From positions 1,984,001 through 2,048,000 of the forward strand of contig JALPRQ010000001.1 of NCBI GenBank assembly GCA_023630215.1: a DNA stretch of 64,000 nt. The letters run 5' to 3'. The notes below the pieces were generated by a model. The model saw only the letters and a list, made by a program, of their open reading frames with translations, ran no database searches and was not told the DNA's origin. Origin of the DNA: Rhodobacteraceae bacterium NBU2976 (GTDB lineage: Bacteria > Pseudomonadota > Alphaproteobacteria > Rhodobacterales > Rhodobacteraceae). This document shows positions 38,766 to 50,156 of the stretch, piece by piece (positions within the stretch are counted from its first letter, which is position 1; each line of letters opens with the position of its first letter). A program made the translations under genes and the position numbers.

Positions 38766-39359
38766 ATGCTGGTATCGATCGAGAAAAATCTGGCGTTCTT
38801 GGCGATGACAAAGGCCGCGTCCACCAGCATACATCAGGCGCTAGAGCCGCATTGTGATATCGTTTTTACGCATAATTCGCGGATCAAGCATATGTCAGCG
38901 CGCAAGTTCAGGCGGTTCATGCGCCCCTATTTCTCTAGCCTGGGATATGACACGATAGAGACATGTTGCCTGTTGCGGGATCCGATCGACTGGTTGTTTA
39001 GCTGGTACAAATATCGGTCACGTCCAGAAGTGTCGGACTCTCCCAACAGTACGGCCAACCAGACATTCCAGGAATTCTGCCTACGATATATTGAATTGCC
39101 TGAACGCGCCAAAGGGATTGGACGACCGCTGAATTTCATGACTGAACGTTCTGGCGCAGTGATTGTCGATCATGTGTTTCGCTATGATGCGCTTCCAGTG
39201 TTCATCGCCTTCTTGGAAGACCGATTTCAAACCCGACTGGATATTCCGCACCTGAATGCCAGTCCAAGCGCCGATTTCAACCTTCATCCGGAAGCCATTG
39301 CCAAGCTGACCGACTATTTTGCGCCAGAATACGAAATCTATGCCGCGGCCCGTCACTAG
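38766..39359 (+). CDS. Small sulfotransferase-family protein (putative)
   Basis: The 197-residue product has an N-terminal loop FLAMTKAASTSIH that resembles the 5'-phosphosulfate loop of sulfotransferases. A CLLRDPIDWLFSWY segment fits the 3'-phosphate site (LRDP plus SWY). The start at 38766 follows AAGG at short spacing, and an upstream AGGA is also possible. The substrate is unknown. It is divergent from recA, and its stop codon overlaps the stop of convergent cckA. Confidence 0.68.
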   Translation: MLVSIEKNLAFLAMTKAASTSIHQALEPHCDIVFTHNSRIKHMSARKFRRFMRPYFSSLGYDTIETCCLLRDPIDWLFSWYKYRSRPEVSDSPNSTANQTFQEFCLRYIELPERAKGIGRPLNFMTERSGAVIVDHVFRYDALPVFIAFLEDRFQTRLDIPHLNASPSADFNLHPEAIAKLTDYFAPEYEIYAAARH

Positions 39360-41080
39360 GCTTCCAACAGGTCTTTCACCTTTTGGGTCAAATCCGTTAA
39401 CGAGAATGGTTTCGGCAAGAAAGCAGCGCCATCAAAGTCGGATTCACCATCCTCGAATGCGTCTTCGGCATAGCCAGAAACAAAAATTACCTTGATCCCG
39501 GGATATTTGGCTAATGCCTGACGCACCCAACCGGGTCCATTGATACCCGGCATGATGACGTCAGAAACGAAGATGTCGAATTCCCCCACATGTTCTTCCA
39601 GTTGCTCTAACGCCTCCTCGCCCGATGCCGCTTCGGTGACGGTATACCCCCGCATTGCCAGCGCGCGCGCCGCAAACGAACGAACTGCCGCTTCATCTTC
39701 GACCAGCAACACCCGCCCCTGCCCTGTAAGATCGGTTTGATTGGGAATTGGCGCACCGGGGTCTTCGAGGGGTTTTTCCTCTGCAACCGGTAAGAAGATG
39801 GTGAAGCAGGTGCCGACGTCCTGTTCACTGTCAACAAACACAAACCCGCCCGTCTGCTTGATAATGCCATACACGGTCGACAGGCCCAGTCCGGTACCCT
39901 TTCCCAACTTTTTGGTGGTAAAGAAGGGTTCGAAAATCTTGGTCAATTGGTCGGGCGGGATTCCGCAACCGCTGTCTTTTACCTGAACCATGACATAGTC
40001 ACCCGGAAGCACGGTCGCGCGATCCCGCTTCAATTCTTCGGTGAAGGTCACGTTGCTGGTCAGAATCTGCACGACACCACCATCAGGCATCGCATCACGT
40101 GCATTTACGACCAAATTCATGATCACCTGTTCAAACTGACGTTCATCAACGCGAACTGGTTTCAAGTTTGCACCATGTTCGGTCTCAAGCACCACTTTCT
40201 CGCCCAGCAACCGATTGAGAAGGTGAGACAGTTCCGACAGGCTTTCATCCAACCTCAACGAGGTTGGGCGCAATGTCTGCTTGCGAGAAAAAGCCAGCAG
40301 CTGTCGCACAAGTGCGGCCGCGCGATTGGCATTCTGCTTGATTTGCACCAGATCTTCGTAATCAGCGCTACTGGAATCCTGTCGCTGTAGTAACAGATCA
40401 GCGTGCCCCATCATGGCCGTCAGGATATTGTTGAAATCATGTGCAACACCACCCGCCAATTGCCCAACCGCCTGCATTTTCTGGCTTTGAACAAATTGCG
40501 CCTCTAGCGTTTTTAATTCGGTTGCGTCACTTAGGATTGCCAGAACAGAATCCGCATTGTTGCGATGCATTTTTGACATGGTTATCTGAACAAACACTTC
40601 CTCACCCTGGCGGAAGCATCTGGCCATTTCAGGTTTGCCAAGCGAATGTCCTTTTAACGTATCATTGATACGATCCCGAATAGAGCGGCCCAGCCCTTCA
40701 AATATGTTTGAAAATGCCTCGCCCGTCACTTCGTTGCGCGCCATCAACCGAAGCGCAGCGCGGTTGGCCTGTGTGATCTTTCCATCACCTAAAAGTTCGA
40801 TCATTGGAACCGGCAGATCATCGAACATCTCGCAATCGCTGGCGATGACACTTTTTTCTTTCGTCCGCAACGCGTTTTCCACCCTGATCTTGCGCGAACT
40901 ATCGAGCAGGAAAAACAATACAAATCCCAAAATTACCGGGACCGAATAATAACCAAAGTAAAAGTGATAACGAAGCGACAGGGCCAGCAAAACCAACAAA
41001 ACCGCAACCAACATCAGCAGCGAAACAAACCGTCGCATCAGCGGCGAGCTGTCCCGAAAACTGGTCAAAATGTCAGACAT
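39356..41080 (-). CDS. cckA: Hybrid histidine kinase CckA
   Basis: CckA starts the CckA-ChpT-CtrA phosphorelay. The 574-residue protein has two membrane spans (about 19-36 and 44-60), a PAS-like region (80-185), and phospho-acceptor H214 in AGGVAHDFNN. The ATPase boxes are NLVVNARDAM, DSGCGIP and GTGLGLSTV, and a C-terminal receiver domain has D507 in SDVIMPG. It is shorter than Caulobacter CckA (about 690 residues), with a reduced sensory region. ctrA and sciP are at 7.8-8.9 kb. In Rhodobacter capsulatus CckA affects gene transfer agent release and cell lysis. Confidence 0.93.
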   Translation of the reverse strand: MSDILTSFRDSSPLMRRFVSLLMLVAVLLVLLALSLRYHFYFGYYSVPVILGFVLFFLLDSSRKIRVENALRTKEKSVIASDCEMFDDLPVPMIELLGDGKITQANRAALRLMARNEVTGEAFSNIFEGLGRSIRDRINDTLKGHSLGKPEMARCFRQGEEVFVQITMSKMHRNNADSVLAILSDATELKTLEAQFVQSQKMQAVGQLAGGVAHDFNNILTAMMGHADLLLQRQDSSSADYEDLVQIKQNANRAAALVRQLLAFSRKQTLRPTSLRLDESLSELSHLLNRLLGEKVVLETEHGANLKPVRVDERQFEQVIMNLVVNARDAMPDGGVVQILTSNVTFTEELKRDRATVLPGDYVMVQVKDSGCGIPPDQLTKIFEPFFTTKKLGKGTGLGLSTVYGIIKQTGGFVFVDSEQDVGTCFTIFLPVAEEKPLEDPGAPIPNQTDLTGQGRVLLVEDEAAVRSFAARALAMRGYTVTEAASGEEALEQLEEHVGEFDIFVSDVIMPGINGPGWVRQALAKYPGIKVIFVSGYAEDAFEDGESDFDGAAFLPKPFSLTDLTQKVKDLLEA

Positions 41081-41157
41081 GACTCCCCGCGCAATCGTTA
41101 CAGGCCTAGTATACTGCGTAGGGTTAACAATACGTATACAACCAAAGATTGTAAACG

Positions 41158-42339
41158 CTATTCGCGGATCACCTTGGCGCCGTAAAAGCCGTCACCGCCT
41201 GATATTGGGGACAGGTGGATTTCGTCCTGGATTTTCCAACCATTTCGCTGACAAAAAGCGGAAATCTGATCCTGATTTTCAGAAGCAAGCACCGAACAAG
41301 TGGCATAAACCATTGTCCCGCCCGGTTTTACAAATATCGCTGCCTTGTCCAGAATCTCGGCCTGAACCGCGATGATATTATCCAGAAATTTCTGATCCAA
41401 ACGCCATTTTGCGTCCGGGTTGCGACGCCATGCGCCAGTCCCGGAACAGGGGGCATCGACCAGAACCAGATCACATTTCATCGCCTGCTTGCGCAGCATA
41501 TCTCCGGTTAGCAACTGAACATCCGCCCCCGCACGTCGGGCACGTTCAGGTAGGTTCTTCATCCGATGAGGGTTAACGTCATGCGCGATCAGAATACCTT
41601 TACCCATCATGTCCGCGGCAAGAGCCAGTGTTTTTCCACCGCCACCCGCACAATAGTCGAGCACTTTCATACCCGGTTCAGCGTTGCAAAAGGCCGCGAT
41701 CTTTTGACTCGACACGTCCTGCAACTCGACCAGCCCATAAGAATAGGCCAGGCTAGCCGCCAACTTGCGGGGATTTTGAATGATGCGTAGCGCCGTTGGC
41801 AAAATCTCCAGACGTTCCGTAAAAATCAGATCGCGCGCCAACATGCGCTCCGCCTCGTCGACGGTGGCTTTCAGTCGGTTCACCCGCAGATCAACCGGCG
41901 CACGATCCTGCATTGCCCCCATAATTGTCGGCAGATCATCCCCCAAAGATCGCAACAATTCAGGAAGTAGAAAATCCGGGAAGTCATAGGCTTCGGGCAA
42001 GGTGGCATCGCGTTCTGGATGGCCAAGTCGCGCCATTTCTTCTTCCGATATTGGTAAGGGCGCAAAATTCTCTCCGGTGAAAAGCTCGTCGAGCGATTCA
42101 CCTGCTGTAAACTGCTGTGCCAGAACCAGGGCTCTTCCTGTATCTGCGCCGGCTTGCCAAGCCAAGGACCTGCGCTGACGCAAACAATCAAACACCACAT
42201 CGCGCACGGCGGCACGATCTTTGGACCCCGCAAAGCGGCTTTGTCGCGCCCAACGGGTCAGGGCGCGTTCGGCGGGTTCTCCGTCCAGTATCTGGTCCAG
42301 CAGCGTGATCGCCGCGGAAAGGCGGGCAGCAGGTGTCAT
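41158..42339 (-). CDS. RsmB/NOP-family RNA 5-methylcytosine methyltransferase
   Basis: The 393-residue protein has a NusB-like N-terminal region and a SAM-binding Rossmann domain (DYCAGGGGKTLALAADM). The catalytic cysteines are in VDAPCSGTGAWRRNPD and VYATCSVL. It methylates C5 of cytosine in rRNA or tRNA, and which site cannot be told here. I set the start at ATG 42339. The frame extends six codons to a TTG without a ribosome site. Confidence 0.9.
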   Translation of the reverse strand: MTPAARLSAAITLLDQILDGEPAERALTRWARQSRFAGSKDRAAVRDVVFDCLRQRRSLAWQAGADTGRALVLAQQFTAGESLDELFTGENFAPLPISEEEMARLGHPERDATLPEAYDFPDFLLPELLRSLGDDLPTIMGAMQDRAPVDLRVNRLKATVDEAERMLARDLIFTERLEILPTALRIIQNPRKLAASLAYSYGLVELQDVSSQKIAAFCNAEPGMKVLDYCAGGGGKTLALAADMMGKGILIAHDVNPHRMKNLPERARRAGADVQLLTGDMLRKQAMKCDLVLVDAPCSGTGAWRRNPDAKWRLDQKFLDNIIAVQAEILDKAAIFVKPGGTMVYATCSVLASENQDQISAFCQRNGWKIQDEIHLSPISGGDGFYGAKVIRE

Positions 42340-42463
42340 GGCGTCATGACATCGCAAAAGGGCGAAGGATTAACAAGGGGTTTCGTAGGAGGTCCCGGAT
42401 CAGGTCCCGGACGGGAATGGAGTGTTGTATGTCCCGGGCAAGGATAGGTCATGACTTCCCAAG

Positions 42464-42484
42464 GATGGGTGCACTACACCCATC
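42464..42484. repeat. Stem-loop downstream of the MAPEG gene
   Basis: GATGGGTG and CACCCATC form an 8-bp perfect stem with a 5-base loop, 6 bases beyond the MAPEG stop codon. No T-run follows. It is probably the transcript end of guaB-MAPEG, but not a typical terminator. Confidence 0.4.
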
Positions 42485-42489
42485 ACCCG

Positions 42490-42914
42490 TCAGACAATCC
42501 CCAGTAAGCCAATTCCCAGCGACGCCCAGCCGATCATCAGAAATATGAACCCCAGAAAGAAAACCTTGAACCGACGACCAACATGATTGCTACCAGTGTG
42601 TATGACATAGTGAACGATACGCATGGCGACATATCCGACTGAGGCCAGCGCAACGCCCCAGTTCAACGCATTAACCGCAGCGCCAAGGGTTATCAGCACA
42701 TAAAACAGGATCGGTGTTTCCATCTGATTGCGGAAATTGTTCTGCAACTTCTGAACATGCAGCGGATATGCTGCGCTATCCAAAGCAATATCGGCGATTG
42801 TAACGTCCTTTGCTCTGACGCTTTTAATCCGGGCAGTCCCCATCCGGAACATCACGGTGAAGGTCAGCAAAACCTGAACAAAAACGCAGATTAGACAAAC
42901 GGTTAGCGCTGTCA

Positions 42915-42915
<1 letters not shown>
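42490..42915 (-). CDS. MAPEG-family membrane protein
   Basis: The 141-residue product has four hydrophobic spans and the MAPEG-like segment NNFRNQMETPILFYVL. Related proteins are glutathione-dependent membrane enzymes, but bacterial members of this size are uncharacterised. The ATG shares one base with the guaB stop codon (TAATG), so it is translated with guaB. Confidence 0.85.
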
Positions 42916-44411
<1,496 letters not shown>

Positions 44412-44437
44412 TCACGAAGTCACGGATTTGGAAACCC

Positions 44438-45388
44438 CTAAGCCGTCGCCGCCCCGGACTTTTTCGCCAGTTCACCCGTGATCCAGTTAAAGCTGTGCTT
44501 GTAAAGGATGAACAGAATAACAGGTGTCGCGATGGCCAGGCCAAGGAACAGGGCGACCTCGGCAATCGGGCTAAGCCCCCTCGCCGTGGCCAAAGCTTGC
44601 ATGTTGCAAAATGCCGCCGCGGGAAACACGAAACTGCCCCAGATCGGCGTCCAGCCACCCTTGGTCAGCCATTTCACCAGCAAAAGCAGAGCAATCGCAG
44701 CAATCGTCGCCGCCCAGTAGAATATCTGAAACGCCCAAATCACGTCCCCCCGTGCAAATGCCATGGCAAACAGGCTGAGCGGCGCAAGGATGATGGCCGT
44801 GGAGGCGCGCAGTGGCACAGGCGGACGAACCCGCGCCAGCTTTAACAACCACCCGGCGGAGATCACCAGAAACAACACCAGCGAACCCAACACCATCGGC
44901 CAGAATAGCGCCGGAAAGCTGGGCAAGCCCACCGCCCCACCTAGGATCAGGCCAACGAAGGACAAATACTGAAAGGGGGTGAATCCCCGTGCCTCTACCG
45001 GATCTCGCAGTAGCGAGCGCAGCGTCAATGTAGCGAACCCCAGATAGAGCACCACACCCACCCAGAACACACTCCCCACCGCCACACCGAACGAGGCCAG
45101 CGCCACAGAGAGGAGGATAAAGCCCATTGCAAACGCCCCCATCGCAGCGCGTGCTGGGGGTGAGCCCATATCTTCAACCAAAACCGCCGGGCGCAGCGCT
45201 AGCTTCACCGCATAAAACACCGCGAAAAACAGGAAAAAGAACACCGCCGCCCCGGTCAAGATATCCCCGACCCATGCAGGCATCCCCAGCACACCAACCG
45301 CCCCTTTCCAAGCCAATCCCAACCCCATGAAACCCAGCGCAACGGGGAAAATCGCAGGTGGGGTTTGGCGATAAAGCGGTGCGCGCAT
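44438..45388 (-). CDS. TDT/SLAC1-family anion channel-like protein (TehA-like)
   Basis: The 316-residue product has about ten transmembrane helices and family landmarks such as PPAIFPVALGFMGLGLAW and GFTPFQYLSFVGL. Relatives include TehA and SLAC1 anion channels and C4-dicarboxylate carriers. The transported ion is unknown. A perfect AAGGAGG sits 5 bases before ATG 45388, which excludes the earlier ATG at 45409. Confidence 0.82.
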   Translation of the reverse strand: MRAPLYRQTPPAIFPVALGFMGLGLAWKGAVGVLGMPAWVGDILTGAAVFFFLFFAVFYAVKLALRPAVLVEDMGSPPARAAMGAFAMGFILLSVALASFGVAVGSVFWVGVVLYLGFATLTLRSLLRDPVEARGFTPFQYLSFVGLILGGAVGLPSFPALFWPMVLGSLVLFLVISAGWLLKLARVRPPVPLRASTAIILAPLSLFAMAFARGDVIWAFQIFYWAATIAAIALLLLVKWLTKGGWTPIWGSFVFPAAAFCNMQALATARGLSPIAEVALFLGLAIATPVILFILYKHSFNWITGELAKKSGAATA

Positions 45389-45421
45389 CGCGGCCTCCTT
45401 CATATTCAATTTTCGGGATGT

Positions 45422-46123
45422 TTAGCGCCCTTTGAACCCGGTCGCCACCAGAAACTTCTCGGAACTGTCCTTGCGGCTGCTGGGCGGTTTCACATGGATC
45501 GTTTTTTCGAAATGCTGTTTCAGCAGGGTCAGCAGCTCTTGCTCCGCCCCGCCTGCCAGAACCTTGGCCACGAAGGTCCCCCCCTCTTCCAACACATCGA
45601 GCGCCAGATAAGCCGCCGCCTCCACCAGCGCAACAATTCGCAAATGGTCGGTTTGTTTATGACCCGACGACGCCGCCGCCATATCCGACATCACGACATC
45701 TGCCGGGCCACCCAGCCAATCTTTCACCTTGTCATCCGCACCCTCGTCTAGGAAGTCGAGTTGGTAGATCTCTGCCCCTGCGATCGGTTCCACTTCTTGC
45801 AAATCAACGCCTAGAACCTTGCCAACTTTCTTGCCGCCTTTACCAAGCGCATTCACCCGATCCACCGCGATCTGACACCAGCCCCCCGGCGCACAGCCGA
45901 GGTCGACAACCCGTGCACCCGGCACCAAGAAACGAAACCGATCATCCAATTCCTTGATTTTAAAGGCCGCGCGCCCACGAAACCCGTCGCGCTTGGCTGC
46001 TTGCACATAGGGATCGTTCAGCTGTCGTTCCAACCAGCGGGTCGATGACAGCTTGCGTCCCTTCGCGGTTTTTACCCGCACTTTCAAATCCCGCTGACCG
46101 CGGCCCGATGTGTTCTTAGTCAT
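45422..46123 (-). CDS. rlmE: 23S rRNA 2'-O-methyltransferase RlmE (FtsJ)
   Basis: RlmE methylates the ribose of U2552 in the A-loop of 23S rRNA. The 233-residue protein has the SAM motif [13 protein letters not shown] and the K-D-K-E tetrad ([21 protein letters not shown], and the glutamate in [11 protein letters not shown]). A basic N-terminal extension of about 30 residues is present. It overlaps the Ppx/GppA gene by 8 bases. Confidence 0.95.
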   Translation of the reverse strand: MTKNTSGRGQRDLKVRVKTAKGRKLSSTRWLERQLNDPYVQAAKRDGFRGRAAFKIKELDDRFRFLVPGARVVDLGCAPGGWCQIAVDRVNALGKGGKKVGKVLGVDLQEVEPIAGAEIYQLDFLDEGADDKVKDWLGGPADVVMSDMAAASSGHKQTDHLRIVALVEAAAYLALDVLEEGGTFVAKVLAGGAEQELLTLLKQHFEKTIHVKPPSSRKDSSEKFLVATGFKGR

Positions 46124-47216
46124 CCCAAACCCCGTCAGCTTCCATCATCGAAAACAACATCCCTTCGCGCAGCCCCCGGTCCGCAACGCGGATGAAGTCT
46201 GTTGGCCAAACCCTTAATAATGTTTGCAAAATCGCCGAACCGGACATAATCAATTCCGCCCGATCCCGTCCGATCCCCGGTTCATTCTTGCGCCCATCCG
46301 GTCCCAATTCCAGAAACCGGTCAATCACGGCATTCACGTCGCCAGTGCGCATTTTCAACCCGTCAACCTTTGACCGGTCATAACGTCGCAACCCCAAATG
46401 CATCGCCCCTAGCGTCGTGACCGTGCCCGACGTTCCGATGATCTGCAATCCTTCCAACGTCGCCGCATCCACCATGTCCTGATAGGGCGAGAAATCTTCG
46501 AGCATTTCTTCGAAATAACACGACATCAGGGCAAATTTCGCGCCATCTTCCTGCACATCGGAATAGCGTTGCATCAGCGTCGCCACGCCAAGTGGCACAG
46601 ATATCCAGTCAATGATCCGCGCGCCGGGCAATGTCGTGACAGCCCCGGGCCGCAACCCGATCATGGCCTTGCGTCGCTGATCTGGGGGAACTTCCGACAA
46701 GTCGATCCAAACCAGCTCGGTTGATCCCCCACCAATATCGACAACCAAGACTTGCTCTGACTCTTCCTCCAGAAGCGGTGAGCAGGAGATCACCGCCAGC
46801 CGTGCCTCCTCGTCAGGCGCAATCACCTCTAGCTTCAGGCCGGTTTCGCTGCGAATTCGGTTCAGGAATTTCTCGCCATTTGTCGCACGGCGGCAGGCTT
46901 CGGTCGCCACCAGACGCGTGTTTTCCACGCCAAGACGTCGCAATTTATGGGAGCATACGTGCAAAGCCTGCAGGGTTCGGTTGATCCCCGCAGTGGACAA
47001 AGCTCCTGTCCGTTCCAGATCCAATCCCAGCCGCACCGACTTGGAAAACGCATCGACTATACGAAAATGCGTTCCGTCCGGCTCTGCGATCAGCATCCGG
47101 CAGCTATTCGTGCCGAGGTCCAGCGCTGCATATAGCGGTCTCTTTTCCGGGTATTGTCCTTGCTTTGACCGCACACGCGCTGGATGCCCCCCAGCTTGGG
47201 AATGACGTTTCGTCAT
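46116..47216 (-). CDS. Ppx/GppA-family phosphatase
   Basis: The ASKHA-fold enzyme acts on polyphosphate or pppGpp. The 366-residue protein has the phosphate loops [10 protein letters not shown] and [11 protein letters not shown] and the conserved [11 protein letters not shown]. It lacks the C-terminal HD-like domain of long exopolyphosphatases, so a short GppA/Ppx2-type enzyme is likely. It lies upstream of rlmE with an 8-base overlap, a pairing I recall from other Rhodobacterales. Confidence 0.92.
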   Translation of the reverse strand: MTKRHSQAGGHPARVRSKQGQYPEKRPLYAALDLGTNSCRMLIAEPDGTHFRIVDAFSKSVRLGLDLERTGALSTAGINRTLQALHVCSHKLRRLGVENTRLVATEACRRATNGEKFLNRIRSETGLKLEVIAPDEEARLAVISCSPLLEEESEQVLVVDIGGGSTELVWIDLSEVPPDQRRKAMIGLRPGAVTTLPGARIIDWISVPLGVATLMQRYSDVQEDGAKFALMSCYFEEMLEDFSPYQDMVDAATLEGLQIIGTSGTVTTLGAMHLGLRRYDRSKVDGLKMRTGDVNAVIDRFLELGPDGRKNEPGIGRDRAELIMSGSAILQTLLRVWPTDFIRVADRGLREGMLFSMMEADGVWDD

Positions 47217-47293
47217 TAGCGTACCAATCTCTGCCGCGCCCCAGCGGCGCGACGTTTGAGATCACGCTATACGGACATTAACGATTGCGCAAG

Positions 47294-48172
47294 CTATGCG
47301 ACAGACGCCGACGCGAGGGCAACGGTGCCAAAGCCCAGCGCCCGACAGATATTATAGGTCAGGTCCGGATTGTTCAGCGTATAGAAATGCAGATGATCAA
47401 CCCCTTCGCGGATCAGATCGTCACATTGTTCCGTTGCAATCGCAGTGGCCAATGTGTCCGCTTCGTCACCTGCATTGCGAAACGCATCATGCATCCAGTC
47501 AGGCACATGCGCCTGGCATCGCGCCGCGAAATTCACCATCTTGGCGAAATTTTCGATTGGCAGGATACCAGGGGTGATCGGCACAAGAATTCCAGCAGCC
47601 GCACAGGCGTCGCGGAACCGCAGAAACGTTTCATTTTCAAAGAAAAACTGAGTAATCGCGCTGGTCGCACCCGCATCAATCTTACGTTTCAGGTTTTCGA
47701 TATCCGCGTTCAGGTCTGGTGCTTCGGGATGCCCTTCGGGATAGGCCGCAACGGCAATATCAAAATTGCCAACCTCGCGCAGACCCGCGACCAGTTCGGC
47801 CGCGTTACCGTACCCGTCCGGGTGTGGTACGAACCGATCCGCGCCTTTGGGGGCATCGCCCCGTAGCGCCACGATCCGCCGCACACCCAGACGGGCATAG
47901 GTCCGCGCCACCTCCTGCGTCTCCTCCCGGCTTGCGCCAACGCAGGTCAGGTGTCCGGCCACATTCAGCCGCGCACGGTCCTTAATAGTTTTGATTGCCG
48001 ATACGGTGCGTTCACGCGTCGTTCCGCCAGCGCCGTACGTCACGGACACATAGTCCGGCCCCAAAGGCGCAAGTCGTTCAACAGAACGCCAAAGGCGTAG
48101 CGTTGCATCGGTATCATGTGGTGGAAAAAATTCGAAAGACAGACTCGGGGTCTGTTTGGGATTCTGTGTCAT
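47294..48172 (-). CDS. metF: Methylenetetrahydrofolate reductase
   Basis: MetF reduces 5,10-methylene-THF to 5-methyl-THF with NADH and FAD, supplying the methyl group for methionine. The 292-residue TIM-barrel protein has the N-terminal SFEFFPPHD, the RIVALRGDAPKG loop and ITQFFFENETF. It is divergent from the Virulence_fact gene and the pterin-binding methyltransferase gene, so all three one-carbon genes meet at one 84-base promoter region (48173-48256). Confidence 0.95.
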   Translation of the reverse strand: MTQNPKQTPSLSFEFFPPHDTDATLRLWRSVERLAPLGPDYVSVTYGAGGTTRERTVSAIKTIKDRARLNVAGHLTCVGASREETQEVARTYARLGVRRIVALRGDAPKGADRFVPHPDGYGNAAELVAGLREVGNFDIAVAAYPEGHPEAPDLNADIENLKRKIDAGATSAITQFFFENETFLRFRDACAAAGILVPITPGILPIENFAKMVNFAARCQAHVPDWMHDAFRNAGDEADTLATAIATEQCDDLIREGVDHLHFYTLNNPDLTYNICRALGFGTVALASASVA

Positions 48173-48256
48173 GCGTCGGTCCTAACCGTCAATGAGTTTT
48201 GCAGTGCCGCAATAATTGCCGTAAACACCACGCAGAATCAATCAAAAAGGTGCTGT

Positions 48257-48556
48257 ATGGCAGACGTCACCATCGTTTATTGGCGCGATATCCCGGCGCA
48301 AGTGATCGTGGGCAAGGGACGCCGAGGGAAAAAGGTCCAATTGTCCGAACGTTTCGAGCAGGCAATTGACCGTGCAGCGATGAAAATAGGCGCACGTGAT
48401 TCTGATGCTTATCTTGCCGAATGGCGCAAAGCAGCGCCCTATCAGGTCGAAGGTGACGACGAAACTGTCGCAAATGCCGAGGCCGCACGGCTTGAAGCTA
48501 CCTACGATGCAGCGACGCTGAAAGCGCTTGTTGAAAATGACGGGCGCAACGCCTGA
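48257..48556 (+). CDS. Virulence_fact-family small protein
   Basis: The 99-residue soluble protein has VTIVYWRDIPAQVIVGKG at the start, which matches the Pfam family named Virulence_fact. Despite the name, no function is established. AAGGTG precedes the ATG. It is 14 bases upstream of the pterin-binding methyltransferase gene and divergent from metF, so it is probably part of the split methionine synthase system. Confidence 0.8.
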   Translation: MADVTIVYWRDIPAQVIVGKGRRGKKVQLSERFEQAIDRAAMKIGARDSDAYLAEWRKAAPYQVEGDDETVANAEAARLEATYDAATLKALVENDGRNA

Positions 48557-48570
48557 AACCGGGGAAAATT

Positions 48571-49494
48571 ATGACACAGACCGTACTCGAATCCGCCACA
48601 AAAACCGCGATCATCGGCTTTGACCAGCCCTTCTGCGTCATTGGGGAGCGGATTAATCCCACGGGCCGCAAAAAGTTGGCCGCCGAGTTGGAGGCTGGCG
48701 ATTTTTCCACCGTCGAATCCGACGCGCTGGCACAGGTCGCGGCAGGGGCGACGGTTCTGGATGTGAACGCAGGTGTTGTCTACAACTCCAACCCCAACCC
48801 CAACGAGACCGAACCGCCGCTTATGCGCAAGATGATCGAGCTAGTGCAGGGTTTGGTTGACGTGCCGCTGGTCATCGACAGCTCTGTCGCGCCCGCGCTC
48901 GAAGCCGGGTTGTCGGTTTGCAAGGGCCGCCCGATGGTGAACTCCGTCACGGGCGAAGAGGAGAAGCTGGAATATATCCTGCCGCTCGTCAAAAAATACA
49001 ACGTCCCCGTGGTGGCCATTTCCAACGACGATACCGGCATTTCCGAGGATCCCGAAGTCCGCTTTGCCGTCGCCAAGAAAATCGTTGAACGCGCCGCCGA
49101 CTTCGGTATCCCCTCCCACGACATCGTTGTCGACCCGCTGGTCATGCCCATCGGCGCAATGGCGGGTGCGGGCCGTCAGGTCTTCGAACTGGTCCGGCGT
49201 TTGCGCGAGGAGCTAAAGGTCAATACGACCTGCGGGGCCTCCAACATCAGCTTTGCGATGCCCAACCGCTCCGGCATCAACTCCATCTTCATCCCGATGG
49301 CCGCCGCTTGCGGCATGACATCGGCCATCATGAACCCGCTGCACGAAGCCGAAATGATGGCCATCCGTGCCGCGAACCTGCTGAACAATAATGATCCACA
49401 CGGCGCGGACTGGATTCGCGCAAACAAGGTCGAGGGGGAAAGCCCGGCCGGCGCGCGTGGTGGACGTGAGGGCCGTCGGCGCCGTCGGGGATGA
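48571..49494 (+). CDS. Methyltetrahydrofolate:corrinoid methyltransferase (pterin-binding subunit of split MetH)
   Basis: The TIM-barrel pterin-binding protein transfers the methyl group of 5-methyl-THF to cobalamin. The 307-residue product contains FCVIGERINPTGRK, VLDVNAG, the substrate-binding IDSS, and ISNDDTG. It ends in an Arg/Gly-rich tail. It is one piece of methionine synthase. The cobalamin-binding and homocysteine-binding pieces are not in this window. Methionine synthase split into separate proteins is known in Phaeobacter. metF is adjacent, and a RamA-like activator lies 3 kb away. Confidence 0.88.
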   Translation: MTQTVLESATKTAIIGFDQPFCVIGERINPTGRKKLAAELEAGDFSTVESDALAQVAAGATVLDVNAGVVYNSNPNPNETEPPLMRKMIELVQGLVDVPLVIDSSVAPALEAGLSVCKGRPMVNSVTGEEEKLEYILPLVKKYNVPVVAISNDDTGISEDPEVRFAVAKKIVERAADFGIPSHDIVVDPLVMPIGAMAGAGRQVFELVRRLREELKVNTTCGASNISFAMPNRSGINSIFIPMAAACGMTSAIMNPLHEAEMMAIRAANLLNNNDPHGADWIRANKVEGESPAGARGGREGRRRRRG

Positions 49495-49968
49495 TTAAGG
49501 GCAGGTGGTGACTTCGGCAATCGACATGAAGTGATCGGTCAGGAAGTCATAATCCGCCTTCAACAAGGTTCGCACTTCGTGGAAGCGGTTCACGATCTCG
49601 CGTTGGCGGGTAATTGTATATTCAGTCACCCCTGCCGTCTTCAGCTTCACGTAAACGTTCTGACCGCTGTAGTTGCGGCGCGGCTCTGCCCCCTCCCACA
49701 CCTGCGCGACCAGTTGAATCAGTTCCTCGGGGATGGCGACGATGCATTCATTTCCCAAAGGTTCAATAATGCGATAGCCATTGGGCACAAAATATCCGTG
49801 CGACGAGCGCGCATAGGTACGAAGCACAAGAGGATTGTTCAGGGTCGGCCATTCCTGTTCGGTCACATGCCATAGATTCGTGTAATGCATCGTGGATTCC
49901 GCCGACGACATCTGCGGCGCACTGCCAACCAAACCAATAAAGGCTAACAAGGTGATGATTTTGCGCAT
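49495..49968 (-). CDS. Exported hypothetical protein
   Basis: The 157-residue precursor has a signal peptide (MRKIITLLAFIGLVGS, likely cleaved near SSA-EST). TGGAGAT precedes ATG 49968, while the frame extends upstream to 50085 without a site. Two cysteines remain in the mature part (NECIVAIP and the C-terminal TTCP) and may pair. I do not recognise the family. It is convergent with the pterin-binding methyltransferase gene, stop codon to stop codon. The 188 bases upstream show nothing I can name. Confidence 0.65.
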   Translation of the reverse strand: MRKIITLLAFIGLVGSAPQMSSAESTMHYTNLWHVTEQEWPTLNNPLVLRTYARSSHGYFVPNGYRIIEPLGNECIVAIPEELIQLVAQVWEGAEPRRNYSGQNVYVKLKTAGVTEYTITRQREIVNRFHEVRTLLKADYDFLTDHFMSIAEVTTCP

Positions 49969-50156
49969 GGCGATCTCCAAAGCCGATATTCTTGTTATCA
50001 ACCTAGAAACTAGGTAATTGGTTAACTCGGGCGCACCGCCCTGCCCGCTCCTTACGGAACGCGCATTATTCACCAACCCCACCATGTCGCGAAAATTGCG
50101 ATAACAAGCCTAACTCAGAAATTGCACATCGCAAATAAATAAAAGGTTACCACTGG

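Noticed and set aside
42464-42484. Intrinsic terminator after the MAPEG gene
   Set aside because: The stem is good but no T-run follows on either strand, so it was listed only as a stem-loop.
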